From assembly GCA_027014605.1 (NCBI GenBank), contig JALWDJ010000071.1:29761-93760 (forward strand): a stretch of 64,000 nucleotides of DNA. The letters run 5' to 3'. Shown piece by piece: positions 53,167 through 62,857 of the stretch. Position numbers and translations under genes: made by a program. The stretch is from Campylobacteraceae bacterium (GTDB lineage Bacteria > Campylobacterota > Campylobacteria > Campylobacterales > Sulfurovaceae). The notes beneath the pieces are model-generated. The model had not been told where the DNA came from, ran no database searches, and saw only the letters and a list, made by a program, of their open reading frames with translations. Position 1 is the first letter of the stretch. Every line of letters begins with the position of its first letter.

Positions 53167-53537
53167 TCAAGTGCTCCTTTCTTCCATGCGTAAATAAATC
53201 CAACTGTTAAAAGTAAAATAAATAGTATCATTTCTGCAAATCCAAACCAGCCAAGTAGTTTAAAATCTATTGCCCAAGGAAACATAAATATAATCTCCAC
53301 ATCAAAAAGAATAAATAGAAGTGCTATTAAATAGAACTGTGTTGAAATTGTATTAGGTTGTTTAGTAACCTCTGGTCCACACTCATAGATTGTTAGCTTT
53401 AACTTCTCAGTATCAAGCTTTGCCAATTTTCTACTTATCAATCGAGCTAGAAATAGCGTTGCATTAAACGCACCTACCGTTACGATAAATAAGAAGAAGA
53501 TACCTAAGTAGGGGTGATTGTTAATCACATGAGTCAT
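53148..53537 (-). CDS. nuoA: NADH-quinone oxidoreductase subunit A
   Basis: This small membrane subunit has 129 residues and three helices. [41 protein letters not shown] is the family core, including the Cys-containing loop that senses quinone-site state. It is the first gene of the operon; the promoter must lie in the 225-base region upstream, where I see no clear -10. Confidence 0.95.
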   Translation of the reverse strand: MTHVINNHPYLGIFFLFIVTVGAFNATLFLARLISRKLAKLDTEKLKLTIYECGPEVTKQPNTISTQFYLIALLFILFDVEIIFMFPWAIDFKLLGWFGFAEMILFILLLTVGFIYAWKKGALEWHSIK

Positions 53538-53745
53538 TAGAACTCCTTTACTTTATTTAAGATATTATTCTTTGTTACAAATTTCTACAAAAAATTTAAG
53601 AAATAAGAAGAATATTAGGCTTATATTAGCAGAAAAGTTATTAAATAGATTGTGTAATTATTCGGCTTTTATGGTATGTGAATAGTTTGTAACAAAGTGT
53701 TACGCTAAGTAATATTGTGAAGATTTGATAACTACTATTTATATT

Positions 53746-53771
53746 ACTCTATAACTTTAAAATTATAGAGT
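53746..53771. terminator. Hairpin overlapping the end of the small exported gene
   Basis: A nine-base-pair stem (ACTCTATAA / TTATAGAGT, 8-base loop) spans the stop codon of the gene at 53763. There is no T run, so it is a weak terminator candidate that would isolate it from nuo. Confidence 0.4.
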
Positions 53772-53990
53772 AAACTTAAATAGTAAAGAAAAAACCTTTC
53801 TATAATCTATATTATCATCTATAGGTGTTGATGCTGGTTTTAATAAATTTATATCTTCTATCTTAATATTGTCTCCATTTTTAATATATGGATTTGCAAT
53901 AATGTTTGATTTAATTGGAGTACTTTTGGCATCTAATTCTATTGTTAAAATTAAAAAGGCTAAGGCTAATAGTTTAATATCTCTTTTCAT
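53763..53990 (-). CDS. Small exported protein, unrecognised
   Basis: The 75-residue protein begins MKRDIKLLALAFLILTIELDAKS, a Sec signal peptide cleaved near residue 18-20. The remaining 55 residues are rich in Asn, Ile and Pro and match no family I know. ATG 53990 is preferred over 54005 because AAGG lies eight bases upstream. It stands between nuoA and tmk with its own hairpin. Function unknown. Confidence 0.5.
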   Translation of the reverse strand: MKRDIKLLALAFLILTIELDAKSTPIKSNIIANPYIKNGDNIKIEDINLLKPASTPIDDNIDYRKVFSLLFKFTL

Positions 53991-54094
53991 AATTTTTACC
54001 TTCATTAAAATATATTATTAACTATTATAGAGAAATGAAGATTAAACTTAACTTATGATTTATAATATTTTTTTAAGCTATTCTTAAGAAATAA

Positions 54095-54673
54095 TTATAT
54101 TATATCTATTAAACTAACTATTCTTCTATAAATACTCTCTATATCTTTTGATGCATCAATAGTTATATAGGGAATATTTAGTTTTTCTAAGCTACTAATC
54201 ATATTATCTTGAACTACTAAAAGATAATCTAAGCCTCTCCCTTCTATGGAGTCTAATTTTTTAGAGCTAGTTCTCGCTTTAAGCGTTTGCATATCTATTT
54301 TAAAAAAGATAATCAAATCAGGAAAAGTATCTTCAAGTGCAAATCTATTAAGCTCAATTAAATAGTTAAAATTAAAATCATCATTAGCTAGAGCATAACC
54401 TATTCCAGATAAAAAACCCCTATCTGATAATATTATCTTATCTCTATTTGGTTTTATAATCTTCTCATAGTGTTCAGCTCTATCTGCTAAAAATAGTAAA
54501 AGTTCAGCTCTCTTTGAACTAAGTGAGTTTGATAGAAGAATCTCTCTTGCTCTTTTACCAAAATCTGTTCCACCAGGTTCTTTTGTAATAATTACATCTT
54601 TTAATCTCTTAGATATAAGCTCTATCTGTGTGGACTTTCCACAAGTATCAATACCTTCAAATATAATATACAC
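54095..54673 (-). CDS. tmk: Thymidylate kinase
   Basis: Tmk phosphorylates dTMP to dTDP. The 192-residue protein has the P-loop IIFEGIDTCGKSTQIEL, ITKEPGGTDFGKRAREIL and ILSDRGFLSGIGYAL. It starts with GTG, five bases after coaD. It has the usual kinase length. Confidence 0.95.
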   Translation of the reverse strand: MYIIFEGIDTCGKSTQIELISKRLKDVIITKEPGGTDFGKRAREILLSNSLSSKRAELLLFLADRAEHYEKIIKPNRDKIILSDRGFLSGIGYALANDDFNFNYLIELNRFALEDTFPDLIIFFKIDMQTLKARTSSKKLDSIEGRGLDYLLVVQDNMISSLEKLNIPYITIDASKDIESIYRRIVSLIDII

Positions 54674-54678
54674 TTAAA

Positions 54679-55158
54679 CTAATTCCTATTTTGAATATCA
54701 TCTAAAATAATCTTTGGAACTAAATGAGAAACTTCTCCATTAAAAGGAAGAATAGAGCGAACAATAGAAGAGCTAATAAAAGCATTTTCTAAAGTTGGCA
54801 TAAGATAGACTGTCTCTAACTCTTTTTTTAAAGAGGCATTAGCATAACCCATCTGTAATTCATACTCAAAATCACTTACAGCTCTAAGTCCTCTAATAAT
54901 AATATTTGCATTTAACTCATCAGATAGATTAACTAAAAGAGAGCAAAAGGATATTACTTTAACTTTAGGAAACTCTTTTGTAGCTTTTTCTACCATCTCT
55001 ATCCTTTTATCTAATGAGAACATAGGTTTTTTAGCATCATTTTTGGCTACTGCTACAATAATTTCATCAAACATTGCACATGCTCTTCTAATAATATCTA
55101 AATGTCCATTTGTAATTGGGTCAAATGTACCAGGATATATTACTCTTCTAAACTCCAT
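54679..55158 (-). CDS. coaD: Phosphopantetheine adenylyltransferase
   Basis: CoaD makes dephospho-CoA from phosphopantetheine and ATP, the penultimate CoA step. The 159-residue protein begins [23 protein letters not shown] (T/HxGH nucleotidyltransferase motif) and has [19 protein letters not shown] and the ISSSIVRSI motif. It lies one base after ubiX and five before tmk in the proA-ubiX-coaD-tmk unit. Confidence 0.97.
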   Translation of the reverse strand: MEFRRVIYPGTFDPITNGHLDIIRRACAMFDEIIVAVAKNDAKKPMFSLDKRIEMVEKATKEFPKVKVISFCSLLVNLSDELNANIIIRGLRAVSDFEYELQMGYANASLKKELETVYLMPTLENAFISSSIVRSILPFNGEVSHLVPKIILDDIQNRN

Positions 55159-55159
55159 T

Positions 55160-55687
55160 TTAACCTTCCCATCTTTTATATAGACTATTTTCTATTCCTA
55201 AAATATCATACCACTTACCAATAATAAATCTCTCCATATCCTCTACACTATTAGATGTTGAGTAGTAACCAATAATAGGAGGTGCGATAATAACATTTAG
55301 TTTTGCTAACTTTTGCATATTTTCAAGTGCAATAGCAGAAAATGGCATCTCTCTTGGTGCAAGTAGAAGTTTTTTCTGCTCTTTAATTGCAACTGAAGCT
55401 ACTCTTGTTACTAAATTATCTGCAATTCCACAAGCTATCTTAGCTAAACTATTCATACTACATGGAATAATAGCAGTAGCATCAACTCTAAATGAGCCTG
55501 AAGAGATAGAGGAAGCTATATTTGAGTTACTATGAATAGTAAGTTTTTTACTATTTTCAAAATGATTTACTCTTAGTGCATTATCTGATGAGATAATATG
55601 TACCTCTATCTCTTTTGGTAGATACTCTATAAATTTCAGACCAAGCTCTACCCCTGATGCTCCTGTAATTGCTACTACTAATCTCAT
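55160..55687 (-). CDS. ubiX: Flavin prenyltransferase UbiX
   Basis: UbiX attaches a dimethylallyl group to FMN to make the cofactor of the UbiD decarboxylase, used in quinone synthesis. The 175-residue protein begins [20 protein letters not shown], then has [27 protein letters not shown] and [17 protein letters not shown], the family signature. A ubiD gene is not in this window. It sits between proA and coaD. Confidence 0.94.
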   Translation of the reverse strand: MRLVVAITGASGVELGLKFIEYLPKEIEVHIISSDNALRVNHFENSKKLTIHSNSNIASSISSGSFRVDATAIIPCSMNSLAKIACGIADNLVTRVASVAIKEQKKLLLAPREMPFSAIALENMQKLAKLNVIIAPPIIGYYSTSNSVEDMERFIIGKWYDILGIENSLYKRWEG

Positions 55688-55693
55688 TTTGGT

Positions 55694-56929
55694 TTATCTA
55701 ATCTGCCCATTACCATAAATTTTAAATTTATATGTAGTAAGCTCATTAATTCCCATAGGTCCTCTAGCATGTAGTTTATTTGTTGAAATTCCCACCTCTG
55801 CTCCAAATCCAAAAACTCCACCATCTGTAAATCTAGTACTAGCATTTACATATACACAAGCTGCATCTATCATATTTAAAAATTTCTCTGAAGCAGTATA
55901 GTTCTCTGTAATAATAGCCTCTGAATGTCCTGAACCAAATCTACTAATATGTTCAATTGCTTCATCAATATTCTCTACTATTTTTATATTTAGCTGATTT
56001 GATAGATACTCTGTATCAAAATCCTTATCTGTAGCAAGTTCTACAAATATAAACTCTCGGGTCAAAGGACACCCTTTAAGTTTTGTTCCTGCATCAACAA
56101 ATGCTTTATATAGAGCTGGTAAAATCTTTTTAGCTATATCTTTATCTATAATAAGTGTCTCCATAGCATTACAGACTCCTGGTCGTTGACATTTTGCATT
56201 TATTGAGATGGATATTGCCTTTTTCGGGTCTGCATCTTTATGAATATATGTATGACATAAACCTTTATCATGTTTTACTACAGGTACAGATGCATTTTTA
56301 GATATATATCTAATTAACCCCTCTCCACCACGAGGTACTATTAAATCTACAAAACTATCCTCTTTAATAAGTTTGGCAACACCCTCTCTTGAACTATCTG
56401 GCAAGAGTGATATAATCTCTTTTGGTAGGGAGTGATGCTCTAAGATACTCTGTAATACATCTGCTATTGCTCTATTTGAGTTCTCTGCCTCTTTCCCTCC
56501 CTTTAAAATAGCAACATTTCCACTCTTAAAACATAATCCTGCAACATCTGAGGTTACATTTGGTCTTGATTCATAAATTACACCAATAACCCCAATAGGT
56601 ACAGATATTTTCTCTATCCTTAAGTTATCATCATTTATCCAACCATCTAAAACTCTACCAACAGGCTCTTTTAGATTTGATATTTCAACTAAAGATTTTG
56701 CCATACCTCTAATTCTCTCTTTATCTAAGAGTAACCTATCAAGAAGTGCAGAGTTAAGTCTATTTTTTTTACCAAGTAACATATCTCTTGAATTAGCGTC
56801 AATTATATATTCACTATTATTAACTAATGCCTCTGCCATTTCATACAAAATTCTATTTTTTGTTCTACTATCTAGTGTAGCTACTATCTGTCTTGATGCT
56901 TTTGCTTTTGTTAAAAATCCTCTCATCAT
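55694..56929 (-). CDS. proA: Gamma-glutamyl phosphate reductase
   Basis: ProA reduces glutamyl-5-phosphate to glutamate semialdehyde in proline synthesis. The 411-residue protein has GVIGVIYESRPNVTSDVAGLC, LKGGKEAENSNRAI, the catalytic Cys region NAKCQRPGVCNAMETLI and the C-terminal GFGAEVGISTNKLHARGPMGINELTTYK. It leads proA-ubiX-coaD-tmk and is divergent from trpB. The start is one of two adjacent ATGs. Confidence 0.96.
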   Translation of the reverse strand: MMRGFLTKAKASRQIVATLDSRTKNRILYEMAEALVNNSEYIIDANSRDMLLGKKNRLNSALLDRLLLDKERIRGMAKSLVEISNLKEPVGRVLDGWINDDNLRIEKISVPIGVIGVIYESRPNVTSDVAGLCFKSGNVAILKGGKEAENSNRAIADVLQSILEHHSLPKEIISLLPDSSREGVAKLIKEDSFVDLIVPRGGEGLIRYISKNASVPVVKHDKGLCHTYIHKDADPKKAISISINAKCQRPGVCNAMETLIIDKDIAKKILPALYKAFVDAGTKLKGCPLTREFIFVELATDKDFDTEYLSNQLNIKIVENIDEAIEHISRFGSGHSEAIITENYTASEKFLNMIDAACVYVNASTRFTDGGVFGFGAEVGISTNKLHARGPMGINELTTYKFKIYGNGQIR

Positions 56930-56993
56930 TCATTCCATTTTTTCTTTTTCGCATATTATATCTTAAGAATTTTATAATTAAGCACCTATAAGA

Positions 56994-56999
56994 TATAAT
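56994..56999 (+). promoter_or_regulatory. Predicted -10 for trpB
   Basis: A perfect TATAAT lies 27 bases before ATG 57027 in the divergent proA/trpB region. A GAAGA ribosome site precedes the ATG. Confidence 0.5.
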
Positions 57000-57026
57000 C
57001 ACCCAACTACTTTAAAAAGAAGAAAA

Positions 57027-58253
57027 ATGAGAGATTGTAAAGATATATATATTCCAAAGCCAAGTCCAAATGACCCTGATATTAATGGACATTTTGGCAT
57101 TTTTGGAGGGAGATTTGTACCAGAGACACTTATGCCTCCACTTGAACAGTTAAGAGTCGATTATGAGAAAGTTAGATTTGATAAGGAGTTTTGGAGTGAG
57201 GTTGATTATTACTATAAAAATTATGTAGGTCGTCCATCTCCTCTATATTTTGCAGGGAATTTATCTAAAGAGTTAAATGCAAAAATCTATCTAAAGAGAG
57301 AAGATTTAAACCATACAGGAGCTCATAAGATAAATCATACGGTAGCACAAGCAATTTTGGCAAAGAGATTGGGCAAAAAAAAGGTTATTGCAGAGACAGG
57401 TGCAGGGCAACATGGAGTAGCAACTGCTACAGTAGCTGCACTTTTTGGATTGGAGTGTGAGATTTTTATGGGTGCTAAAGATGTAGCAAGACAAGAGCTA
57501 AATGTATTTAGAATGAAACTTTTGGGTGCTAAAGTCCACTCCGTTGAGAGTGGTAGTAAGACTCTAAAAGATGCTATGAATGATGCAATTCGCCACTGGG
57601 TAACAAACGCTAGAGATACATACTATATTATAGGTACAGTAGCAGGACCTCACCCATATCCTATGATGATACGAGATATTCAATCTATAATTGGTTGGGA
57701 GGCAAAATCTCAACTAAAGAGTGTTGAGGGGGTTCTTCCTGATAAAATAATTGCTTGTATTGGTGGTGGAAGTAATGCTTTAGGTATATTTAATCACTTT
57801 TTAGAAGATGAGAGTGTAGAGTGTATAGGAGTTGAGGCTGGTGGATTAGGCTTAGACTCTAAACATGGTTGCTCTCTAGCAAAGGGTAACCCAGGGGTAC
57901 TACATGGACAACTTAGCTATCTACTTCAAGATGAAGATGGACAAATCCTTGAAGCTCACTCCATATCAGCAGGGCTTGACTACCCTGGCATTGGGCCAGA
58001 ACACGCCTACTTAAAAGATAAAAATATGGTAACTTATGACTATATTACAGATGAAGAGGCTCTTGATGGTTTTGTTTGGCTATCTCAAAAAGAGGGGATT
58101 ATTCCTGCATTTGAATCCTCTCATGCTATAGCATATCTTAAAAAGATGAGAAAAGAAGAGATAGAAGAAAAAGTTATAGTTGTAAATCTTTCTGGAAGAG
58201 GAGATAAGGATATGATACAAGCAAAAGATATATTAAAAAATCAATTTAAATAA
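57027..58253 (+). CDS. trpB: Tryptophan synthase beta chain
   Basis: TrpB joins indole and serine to tryptophan. The 408-residue protein has [14 protein letters not shown] with the PLP Lys (Lys101), [17 protein letters not shown], and [11 protein letters not shown] for the phosphate. The C-terminal NLSGRGDKD is typical of TrpB1. No trpA or other trp gene is adjacent, so the partner alpha chain is elsewhere. It is a single gene with its own promoter and a weak terminator hairpin. Confidence 0.96.
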   Translation: MRDCKDIYIPKPSPNDPDINGHFGIFGGRFVPETLMPPLEQLRVDYEKVRFDKEFWSEVDYYYKNYVGRPSPLYFAGNLSKELNAKIYLKREDLNHTGAHKINHTVAQAILAKRLGKKKVIAETGAGQHGVATATVAALFGLECEIFMGAKDVARQELNVFRMKLLGAKVHSVESGSKTLKDAMNDAIRHWVTNARDTYYIIGTVAGPHPYPMMIRDIQSIIGWEAKSQLKSVEGVLPDKIIACIGGGSNALGIFNHFLEDESVECIGVEAGGLGLDSKHGCSLAKGNPGVLHGQLSYLLQDEDGQILEAHSISAGLDYPGIGPEHAYLKDKNMVTYDYITDEEALDGFVWLSQKEGIIPAFESSHAIAYLKKMRKEEIEEKVIVVNLSGRGDKDMIQAKDILKNQFK

Positions 58254-58270
58254 CTTCCTATCTTAGGAAG
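58254..58270 (+). terminator. Hairpin after trpB
   Basis: A seven-base-pair stem with a three-base loop (CTTCCTA TCT TAGGAAG) begins right after the trpB stop codon. It is followed by CTATTTATCTATTTT, a loose T-rich run. It also lies before the converging lipoprotein gene. Confidence 0.55.
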
Positions 58271-58278
58271 CTATTTAT

Positions 58279-59868
58279 CTATTTTGGTTCTATATACTCA
58301 TAAGTAGTATAAGTATGATCTTTTCTATCAGGATAACTACTATATGTAGTATAACTATCTATTCTTATTGGCATATTACTACTATTATACTGTATCTCAT
58401 TTTTTTGAGTAGTTGTATAACTTGTATCACTATATTTAGTTGTAGTAATCTCTTCAATTATATTATTTTTTCCAAACCAACCAAACCAATAGTAATCTTC
58501 TTGTTGCCATGAGTAGTAGTATGGATTTAGTTTATTATCAAATTTTCTATCTTTACTCCAAGTAGTATCTCTAGTACTACCCTCTAAATGAGTTGGGTTA
58601 TCACCTGTATAGATAGCATTATAAGTTGAAATATCCTCTTCTTCCCCTGTTTGACTATTATAATCTATATATCTCCATTTAATAGGTTTATTTCCACTCC
58701 ATTCCAAAATCTCCCAAGATGAAGATAATTTTCCATCATTATCATAATCTAACTCTTTATATAACTTATTATCTTTATATATTATATCTGTATTGGAATT
58801 AGTTACTTCAGTTTCTTCTCCATAAGAAGACTTTCTAGTTTCACTACATACATCTCCTATATATTTACCACTACTATTATAATTATAAGTACATGTCTCT
58901 GTAGTGGTATCTGTTTCTTCACCATTATTATAAGTTGTAACTATATTCGTTATACTTTTAATAGTTTGATTTTTATTATTATATTCATAAGTTATAGTAG
59001 TTTTAGTCTCCTCATATTCAGATTTTTCTACTTCTACTTCTTTTGATACAAGTAGTCCTTTTTTATTATTATGAACTGTAGGTGTAGGTGTTGCACTATT
59101 ATCTCTTCCTGATTTAATAGTCTCTGCTTTCTCATTGGAAATTATTATATGAGTAGAGAGAGTATCTAATCTTCTATCTATACATTCATTATCTGTTCCA
59201 CATCTATTTAAATCTTGTGGTAGAGTATCTTTTATTCCATCTACTATTAATTGATTTGCCATCTCTTTTAGATTTTCTGACATTGCATCTTGTGGATTTA
59301 ATCCAACAGCTCTTAAAGTATTTATATTATCTTCTAATGCTTTTAATAGTTTTGCATAAAATTTATCTTGTGTATCTTTACTATTTAAGTGTCTAATAGA
59401 GTACAATTCACTATCACTAAAATAGTTTTTATCAACCATGGAAGCTAAGATAGATAACTCTTTAGTCTCATTATTTTCATGGGTTTTAAATCCACTAAAT
59501 GGAAGAGTAAATTTACCATTATCATAATTTACATTTGCAATATCTTGAAGTTCTAATAGAATTGGTTTAGTTATATCTCTTGTCTCTAAAAAGTATTTAC
59601 CATCTTCAGTTAGAGAAATTTTTTGCAAAATATCACTAAAACTATCACCTCTATTTAGAGTAACTTTAGTTTGTAGTTCAAAATTTTCACAAATTCCATT
59701 CTCATTTCCATCTTGACAGATATTGACTACAATCTCTTGTGGAATACCTACAACTTGAAGTATCTTTTGAAGTAGCTCTTTTGCCTCTTTGCTACTTCCT
59801 CCACCACCTCCACAGCCCATAAAGCTAAGTGATATAATAGTAGTTAATATTAATATTAATCTTTTCAT
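58279..59868 (-). CDS. Lipoprotein with RHS/YD-like repeats, unrecognised
   Basis: The 529-residue protein has a lipoprotein signal with lipobox LSFMGC followed by a Gly-rich linker (GGGGGSSKE). An early part (about 60-240) is globular and has two Cys pairs of a calcium-binding type look (CQDGNENGICENF). The second half is rich in Tyr, Thr, Asn and Glu and consists of short strand-rich repeats (ITYEYNNKNQTIKSI, IIYKDNKLYKELDYDNDGKL) like the YD/RHS or DUF4595 type. Outer-membrane or surface location is likely. It is a single gene convergent with trpB. Function unknown. Confidence 0.55.
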   Translation of the reverse strand: MKRLILILTTIISLSFMGCGGGGGSSKEAKELLQKILQVVGIPQEIVVNICQDGNENGICENFELQTKVTLNRGDSFSDILQKISLTEDGKYFLETRDITKPILLELQDIANVNYDNGKFTLPFSGFKTHENNETKELSILASMVDKNYFSDSELYSIRHLNSKDTQDKFYAKLLKALEDNINTLRAVGLNPQDAMSENLKEMANQLIVDGIKDTLPQDLNRCGTDNECIDRRLDTLSTHIIISNEKAETIKSGRDNSATPTPTVHNNKKGLLVSKEVEVEKSEYEETKTTITYEYNNKNQTIKSITNIVTTYNNGEETDTTTETCTYNYNSSGKYIGDVCSETRKSSYGEETEVTNSNTDIIYKDNKLYKELDYDNDGKLSSSWEILEWSGNKPIKWRYIDYNSQTGEEEDISTYNAIYTGDNPTHLEGSTRDTTWSKDRKFDNKLNPYYYSWQQEDYYWFGWFGKNNIIEEITTTKYSDTSYTTTQKNEIQYNSSNMPIRIDSYTTYSSYPDRKDHTYTTYEYIEPK

Positions 59869-59915
59869 TTCTAACTCCTTAAGTTTAAGTTAAAAATATT
59901 ATATCACATTTTTAG

Positions 59916-60647
59916 TTAATTTATTCTAAATGCTCTAATATCTCCAAATAAAATTAAATCTTTTAATACAGCTTTTTTAGCAATGCCATCATCTCCAATA
60001 CTTAAAAATAGCTCACCTTTACTACTAGAAAATATCTTTTGATGGACAATAGCTCTAGCATACCAAGCCCCATCATCTCCTAATAACTCTCTATATTCCT
60101 CCATTTCACTAGGTTTTGGAATATGAATATCAACAAATCCTTTCTGTATCTCTGCACCAACTGCACTAAAATGGTAATCTTCACTCACATTCTTATCTTC
60201 TATATATTTATTTAAATTAAAATAGAGTGTTAAAAGGTCATCTTTAGAGTAGTATTTCATAACTTTTGTCTTATCTTTATATAATTTTCCTCTTTTCCAC
60301 TTTTTATCTTTCCTTATGACCTTCTTTAGTTTATGGTCTATTGTATATATTCTATTACTAGCTTTAGAGCCATGTGACTTAATAATCTGATACATATCAG
60401 AGACTAATAATCCATTTTCTATATGTCCTTTAGATATATGCTCCTCCCTTCTATCTCCAGATAAAACTTTTGTCATACCCATTGTCTCTAACTTTATATC
60501 TATTTCATAAATTGTAGAATTTTTAGTTAATTTAGCATGTGCTACACCTATCTCCCCCATAATTCCAAATTCGACTTTATAATTAACCTCAATGGTTTTT
60601 GCCTCTATATTAATAAACATAAAAAATAGAATAATTAAAATTCTCAT
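59916..60647 (-). CDS. DUF3108-like periplasmic protein
   Basis: The 243-residue protein has a signal peptide (about 1-17, ending IEA) and then a lipocalin-like sheet region. NYKVEFGIMGEIGVAHAKL, YEIDIKLETMGMTKVLSG and DLLTLYFNLNKYI fit the DUF3108 family of periplasmic proteins. Its role is not known; some members are suggested to bind lipids. It is a single gene, 47 bases downstream of the lipoprotein gene start on the same strand. Confidence 0.65.
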   Translation of the reverse strand: MRILIILFFMFINIEAKTIEVNYKVEFGIMGEIGVAHAKLTKNSTIYEIDIKLETMGMTKVLSGDRREEHISKGHIENGLLVSDMYQIIKSHGSKASNRIYTIDHKLKKVIRKDKKWKRGKLYKDKTKVMKYYSKDDLLTLYFNLNKYIEDKNVSEDYHFSAVGAEIQKGFVDIHIPKPSEMEEYRELLGDDGAWYARAIVHQKIFSSSKGELFLSIGDDGIAKKAVLKDLILFGDIRAFRIN

Positions 60648-60735
60648 AAAATTCCCTTTCTATTAAATCACATCTTTTAAGATAAAATGTGTTATTTAAA
60701 GGATATTATAACGAAATTATTAATCAAAAGAAGTG

Positions 60736-60741
60736 TATAAT
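60736..60741 (+). promoter_or_regulatory. Predicted -10 for pepA
   Basis: A perfect TATAAT lies 33 bases before ATG 60775, with AAGGAAA as ribosome site between. Confidence 0.5.
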
Positions 60742-60774
60742 CTATAAATTTTTTAATGAAAAATAAGGAAAAAT

Positions 60775-62241
60775 ATGAATTTCAAATTAACTAAAGAGCT
60801 AATAAATAATATAGAGGCTGAATTAGAGATAATTTTAGTCATAAATAAAAATTTTGAACATCGATTTATAAAAGATAGAGAGTTATTAGAAAAAATTGGA
60901 TTTAGAGGTGAACAAGATGAGGTCGCACTATTAATAGAGAAAAATAGAGCATATGTAGGAGCTGATAAAATTGGTAGTTCTACAACTAGAACAGCAGTAG
61001 CATCTGTTATTAGAAGATTAAAAACCACTAAATATAGAAGTTTAAAAATAGCATCATATATGAACCACCCTAAATGTACATCTGTAATTCGTGCAATAGT
61101 AGAGGGATTTATATTAGGTGGATATAGTTTTGATAGATATAAGAATGAAAAGAGTAAGCTCAATATTAAAGAGATTATAATCTCACTAGAGGATTATAGA
61201 GAGTTTGATTTAAATTTAGAGGCTTGTAGCCCTGTTGTAAAGAGAGCTAAAATATTGGCTAAAGCTACCAACTTTACAAGAGATATAGTAAATACTACTC
61301 CAGATGATTGCTATCCTAAAGTATTAGCAGATATTGCAGAGAAGTTAGCTAAAAAAAATAGTTTAGAGTGTAAGGTTTTAAAAACAAAAGAGATAAAAAA
61401 AGAGAAAATGAATGCACTTCTAGCAGTAAGTAGAGCATCAAGACATAAACCAAGAGTTATACATCTAGCACATAAACCTAAAAATCCTATTGCAGTAGTC
61501 TCACTTATTGGAAAAGGGTTAACTTATGATAGTGGTGGACTTAGTCTAAAACCATCTGATTTTATGGTAACTATGAAATTAGATAAGAGTGGAGCTAGTG
61601 CAGTTCTTGGTATTATGAAGAGTGTATCTGAAATGAATTTACCTATAGAAGTTCATGGATTTATTGGAGCAGTTGAAAATATGATAGGAGGAGATGCCTA
61701 TAAACCTGATGATGTATTGGTTGCTAAAAATGGTAAATCTATTGAGGTTAGAAATACTGATGCAGAGGGGAGATTAGTATTGGCAGATACACTATGTTAT
61801 GCACAGCAAGAGGTAAAGGCAGATTATATTTTTGATTTAGCAACCTTAACAGGAGCTAGTGTTGTGGGAGTTGGACAATATACATCTACTGTTATGGGAG
61901 AGAGTACTAAAATAAAAGATATGATAGTAAAAGGTGCAAATATAGCAGGAGAATTTGCTACTAAATTAGATTTTAATAGATACCTTAAAAAGAGTCTTAA
62001 GAGTGAAGTAGCTGATATTTGTAATATATCAAATACCCGTTATGGTGGAGCAGTTACAGCAGGATTATTTTTAGAAGAGTTTATAGATGAAGAGAATAGA
62101 GATAAATGGGTTCATATAGACATAGCGGGGCCAGCTTTTGTAGAACATATTTGGGGAGAAAATCCTTATGGTGCAAGTGGTGTTGGAGTTAGAACTATAA
62201 GTAGAGTTTTAGAAGCATTAGTTAGAGATAAAAAATCATGA
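60775..62241 (+). CDS. pepA: Leucyl aminopeptidase (M17 family)
   Basis: PepA removes N-terminal residues from peptides with two metal ions. The 488-residue protein has KGLTYDSGGLSLKP, then SGASAVLGIM, and the M17 signature NTDAEGRLVLADTL near residue 325, all with the metal and catalytic residues. The C-terminus (YGGAVTAGLFLEEFI, WVHIDIAGPA, GASGVGVRTI) is complete. In other bacteria PepA also binds DNA. It overlaps the VanZ-like gene by four bases (ATGA). Confidence 0.95.
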   Translation: MNFKLTKELINNIEAELEIILVINKNFEHRFIKDRELLEKIGFRGEQDEVALLIEKNRAYVGADKIGSSTTRTAVASVIRRLKTTKYRSLKIASYMNHPKCTSVIRAIVEGFILGGYSFDRYKNEKSKLNIKEIIISLEDYREFDLNLEACSPVVKRAKILAKATNFTRDIVNTTPDDCYPKVLADIAEKLAKKNSLECKVLKTKEIKKEKMNALLAVSRASRHKPRVIHLAHKPKNPIAVVSLIGKGLTYDSGGLSLKPSDFMVTMKLDKSGASAVLGIMKSVSEMNLPIEVHGFIGAVENMIGGDAYKPDDVLVAKNGKSIEVRNTDAEGRLVLADTLCYAQQEVKADYIFDLATLTGASVVGVGQYTSTVMGESTKIKDMIVKGANIAGEFATKLDFNRYLKKSLKSEVADICNISNTRYGGAVTAGLFLEEFIDEENRDKWVHIDIAGPAFVEHIWGENPYGASGVGVRTISRVLEALVRDKKS

Positions 62242-62615
62242 TAAATTTAACAAAAAAAGAGTATAAAATACTCTTTTATATAACAGCATTAACTGTTTTT
62301 ATACTCGCTATTGTTCCTAATGACCATATTGATATATATATTGATAATGCTGATAAAATCAAACATATAATAGCATTTTTTACACTATCATATCTACTTA
62401 ATCGTGCCTCATCAACAATATCACATAGACTAAGAAACATGATAGCACTATTACTCTTTGGAATATTTATTGAGTTTGTTCAGAGTTATCTAATATATAG
62501 AAGCTCATCTATATATGATATATATGCTGATTTAATAGGAATTTTACTATTTCAACTTCTTTTATCTATATATAGATTTATTCAAGAGTTTAAAAGTGTA
62601 GAGAAGCAGAGGTAA
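62238..62615 (+). CDS. VanZ-like integral membrane protein
   Basis: The 125-residue membrane protein has about four helices. The VanZ signature is seen as KIKHIIAFFTLSYLL, then GIFIEFVQSYLIYRSSSIYDIYADLIGILLFQ. VanZ gives low-level teicoplanin resistance in enterococci, but most family members have no known role. It overlaps pepA by four bases, suggesting coupled translation. Confidence 0.75.
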   Translation: MINLTKKEYKILFYITALTVFILAIVPNDHIDIYIDNADKIKHIIAFFTLSYLLNRASSTISHRLRNMIALLLFGIFIEFVQSYLIYRSSSIYDIYADLIGILLFQLLLSIYRFIQEFKSVEKQR

Positions 62616-62621
62616 AAAACT

Positions 62622-62813
62622 CTACTTCTTCCCAATTAAATTGCACTGTTTTGTAATGCCACATAGTGGACAAAAATTGATAAGACCTGCAATAAGAGGA
62701 ATTATTCCTAAGTAGAACCAATGATTATGACTCACAATTCCATAACCTATTAATAAAATTCCTAATATAACTCTAAATGGTTGACAGAATTTACTTATCT
62801 TTTTAGCATCCAT
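62622..62813 (-). CDS. DUF2892 / YgaP-type membrane protein
   Basis: The 63-residue protein has two membrane helices. FCQPFRVILGILLIGYG and FYLGIIPLIAGLINFCPLCGI match the DUF2892 pattern (GxxLixxG.., GliPLitGl..fCPly). Cys residues in FCPLCGITKQC lie at the membrane edge. The ATG at 62813 (MDAKKI) is preferred to an earlier one at 62855. Members sit next to rhodanese genes elsewhere; none is here. Function unknown. Confidence 0.7.
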   Translation of the reverse strand: MDAKKISKFCQPFRVILGILLIGYGIVSHNHWFYLGIIPLIAGLINFCPLCGITKQCNLIGKK

Positions 62814-62857
62814 TCCTATTTGTATCCTTTTTTTTATTATATATAAATATAACATAA

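Noticed and set aside
60753..61163. 136-codon frame antisense to pepA
   Set aside because: It overlaps the start of pepA completely; the pepA reading is supported by motifs and promoter.
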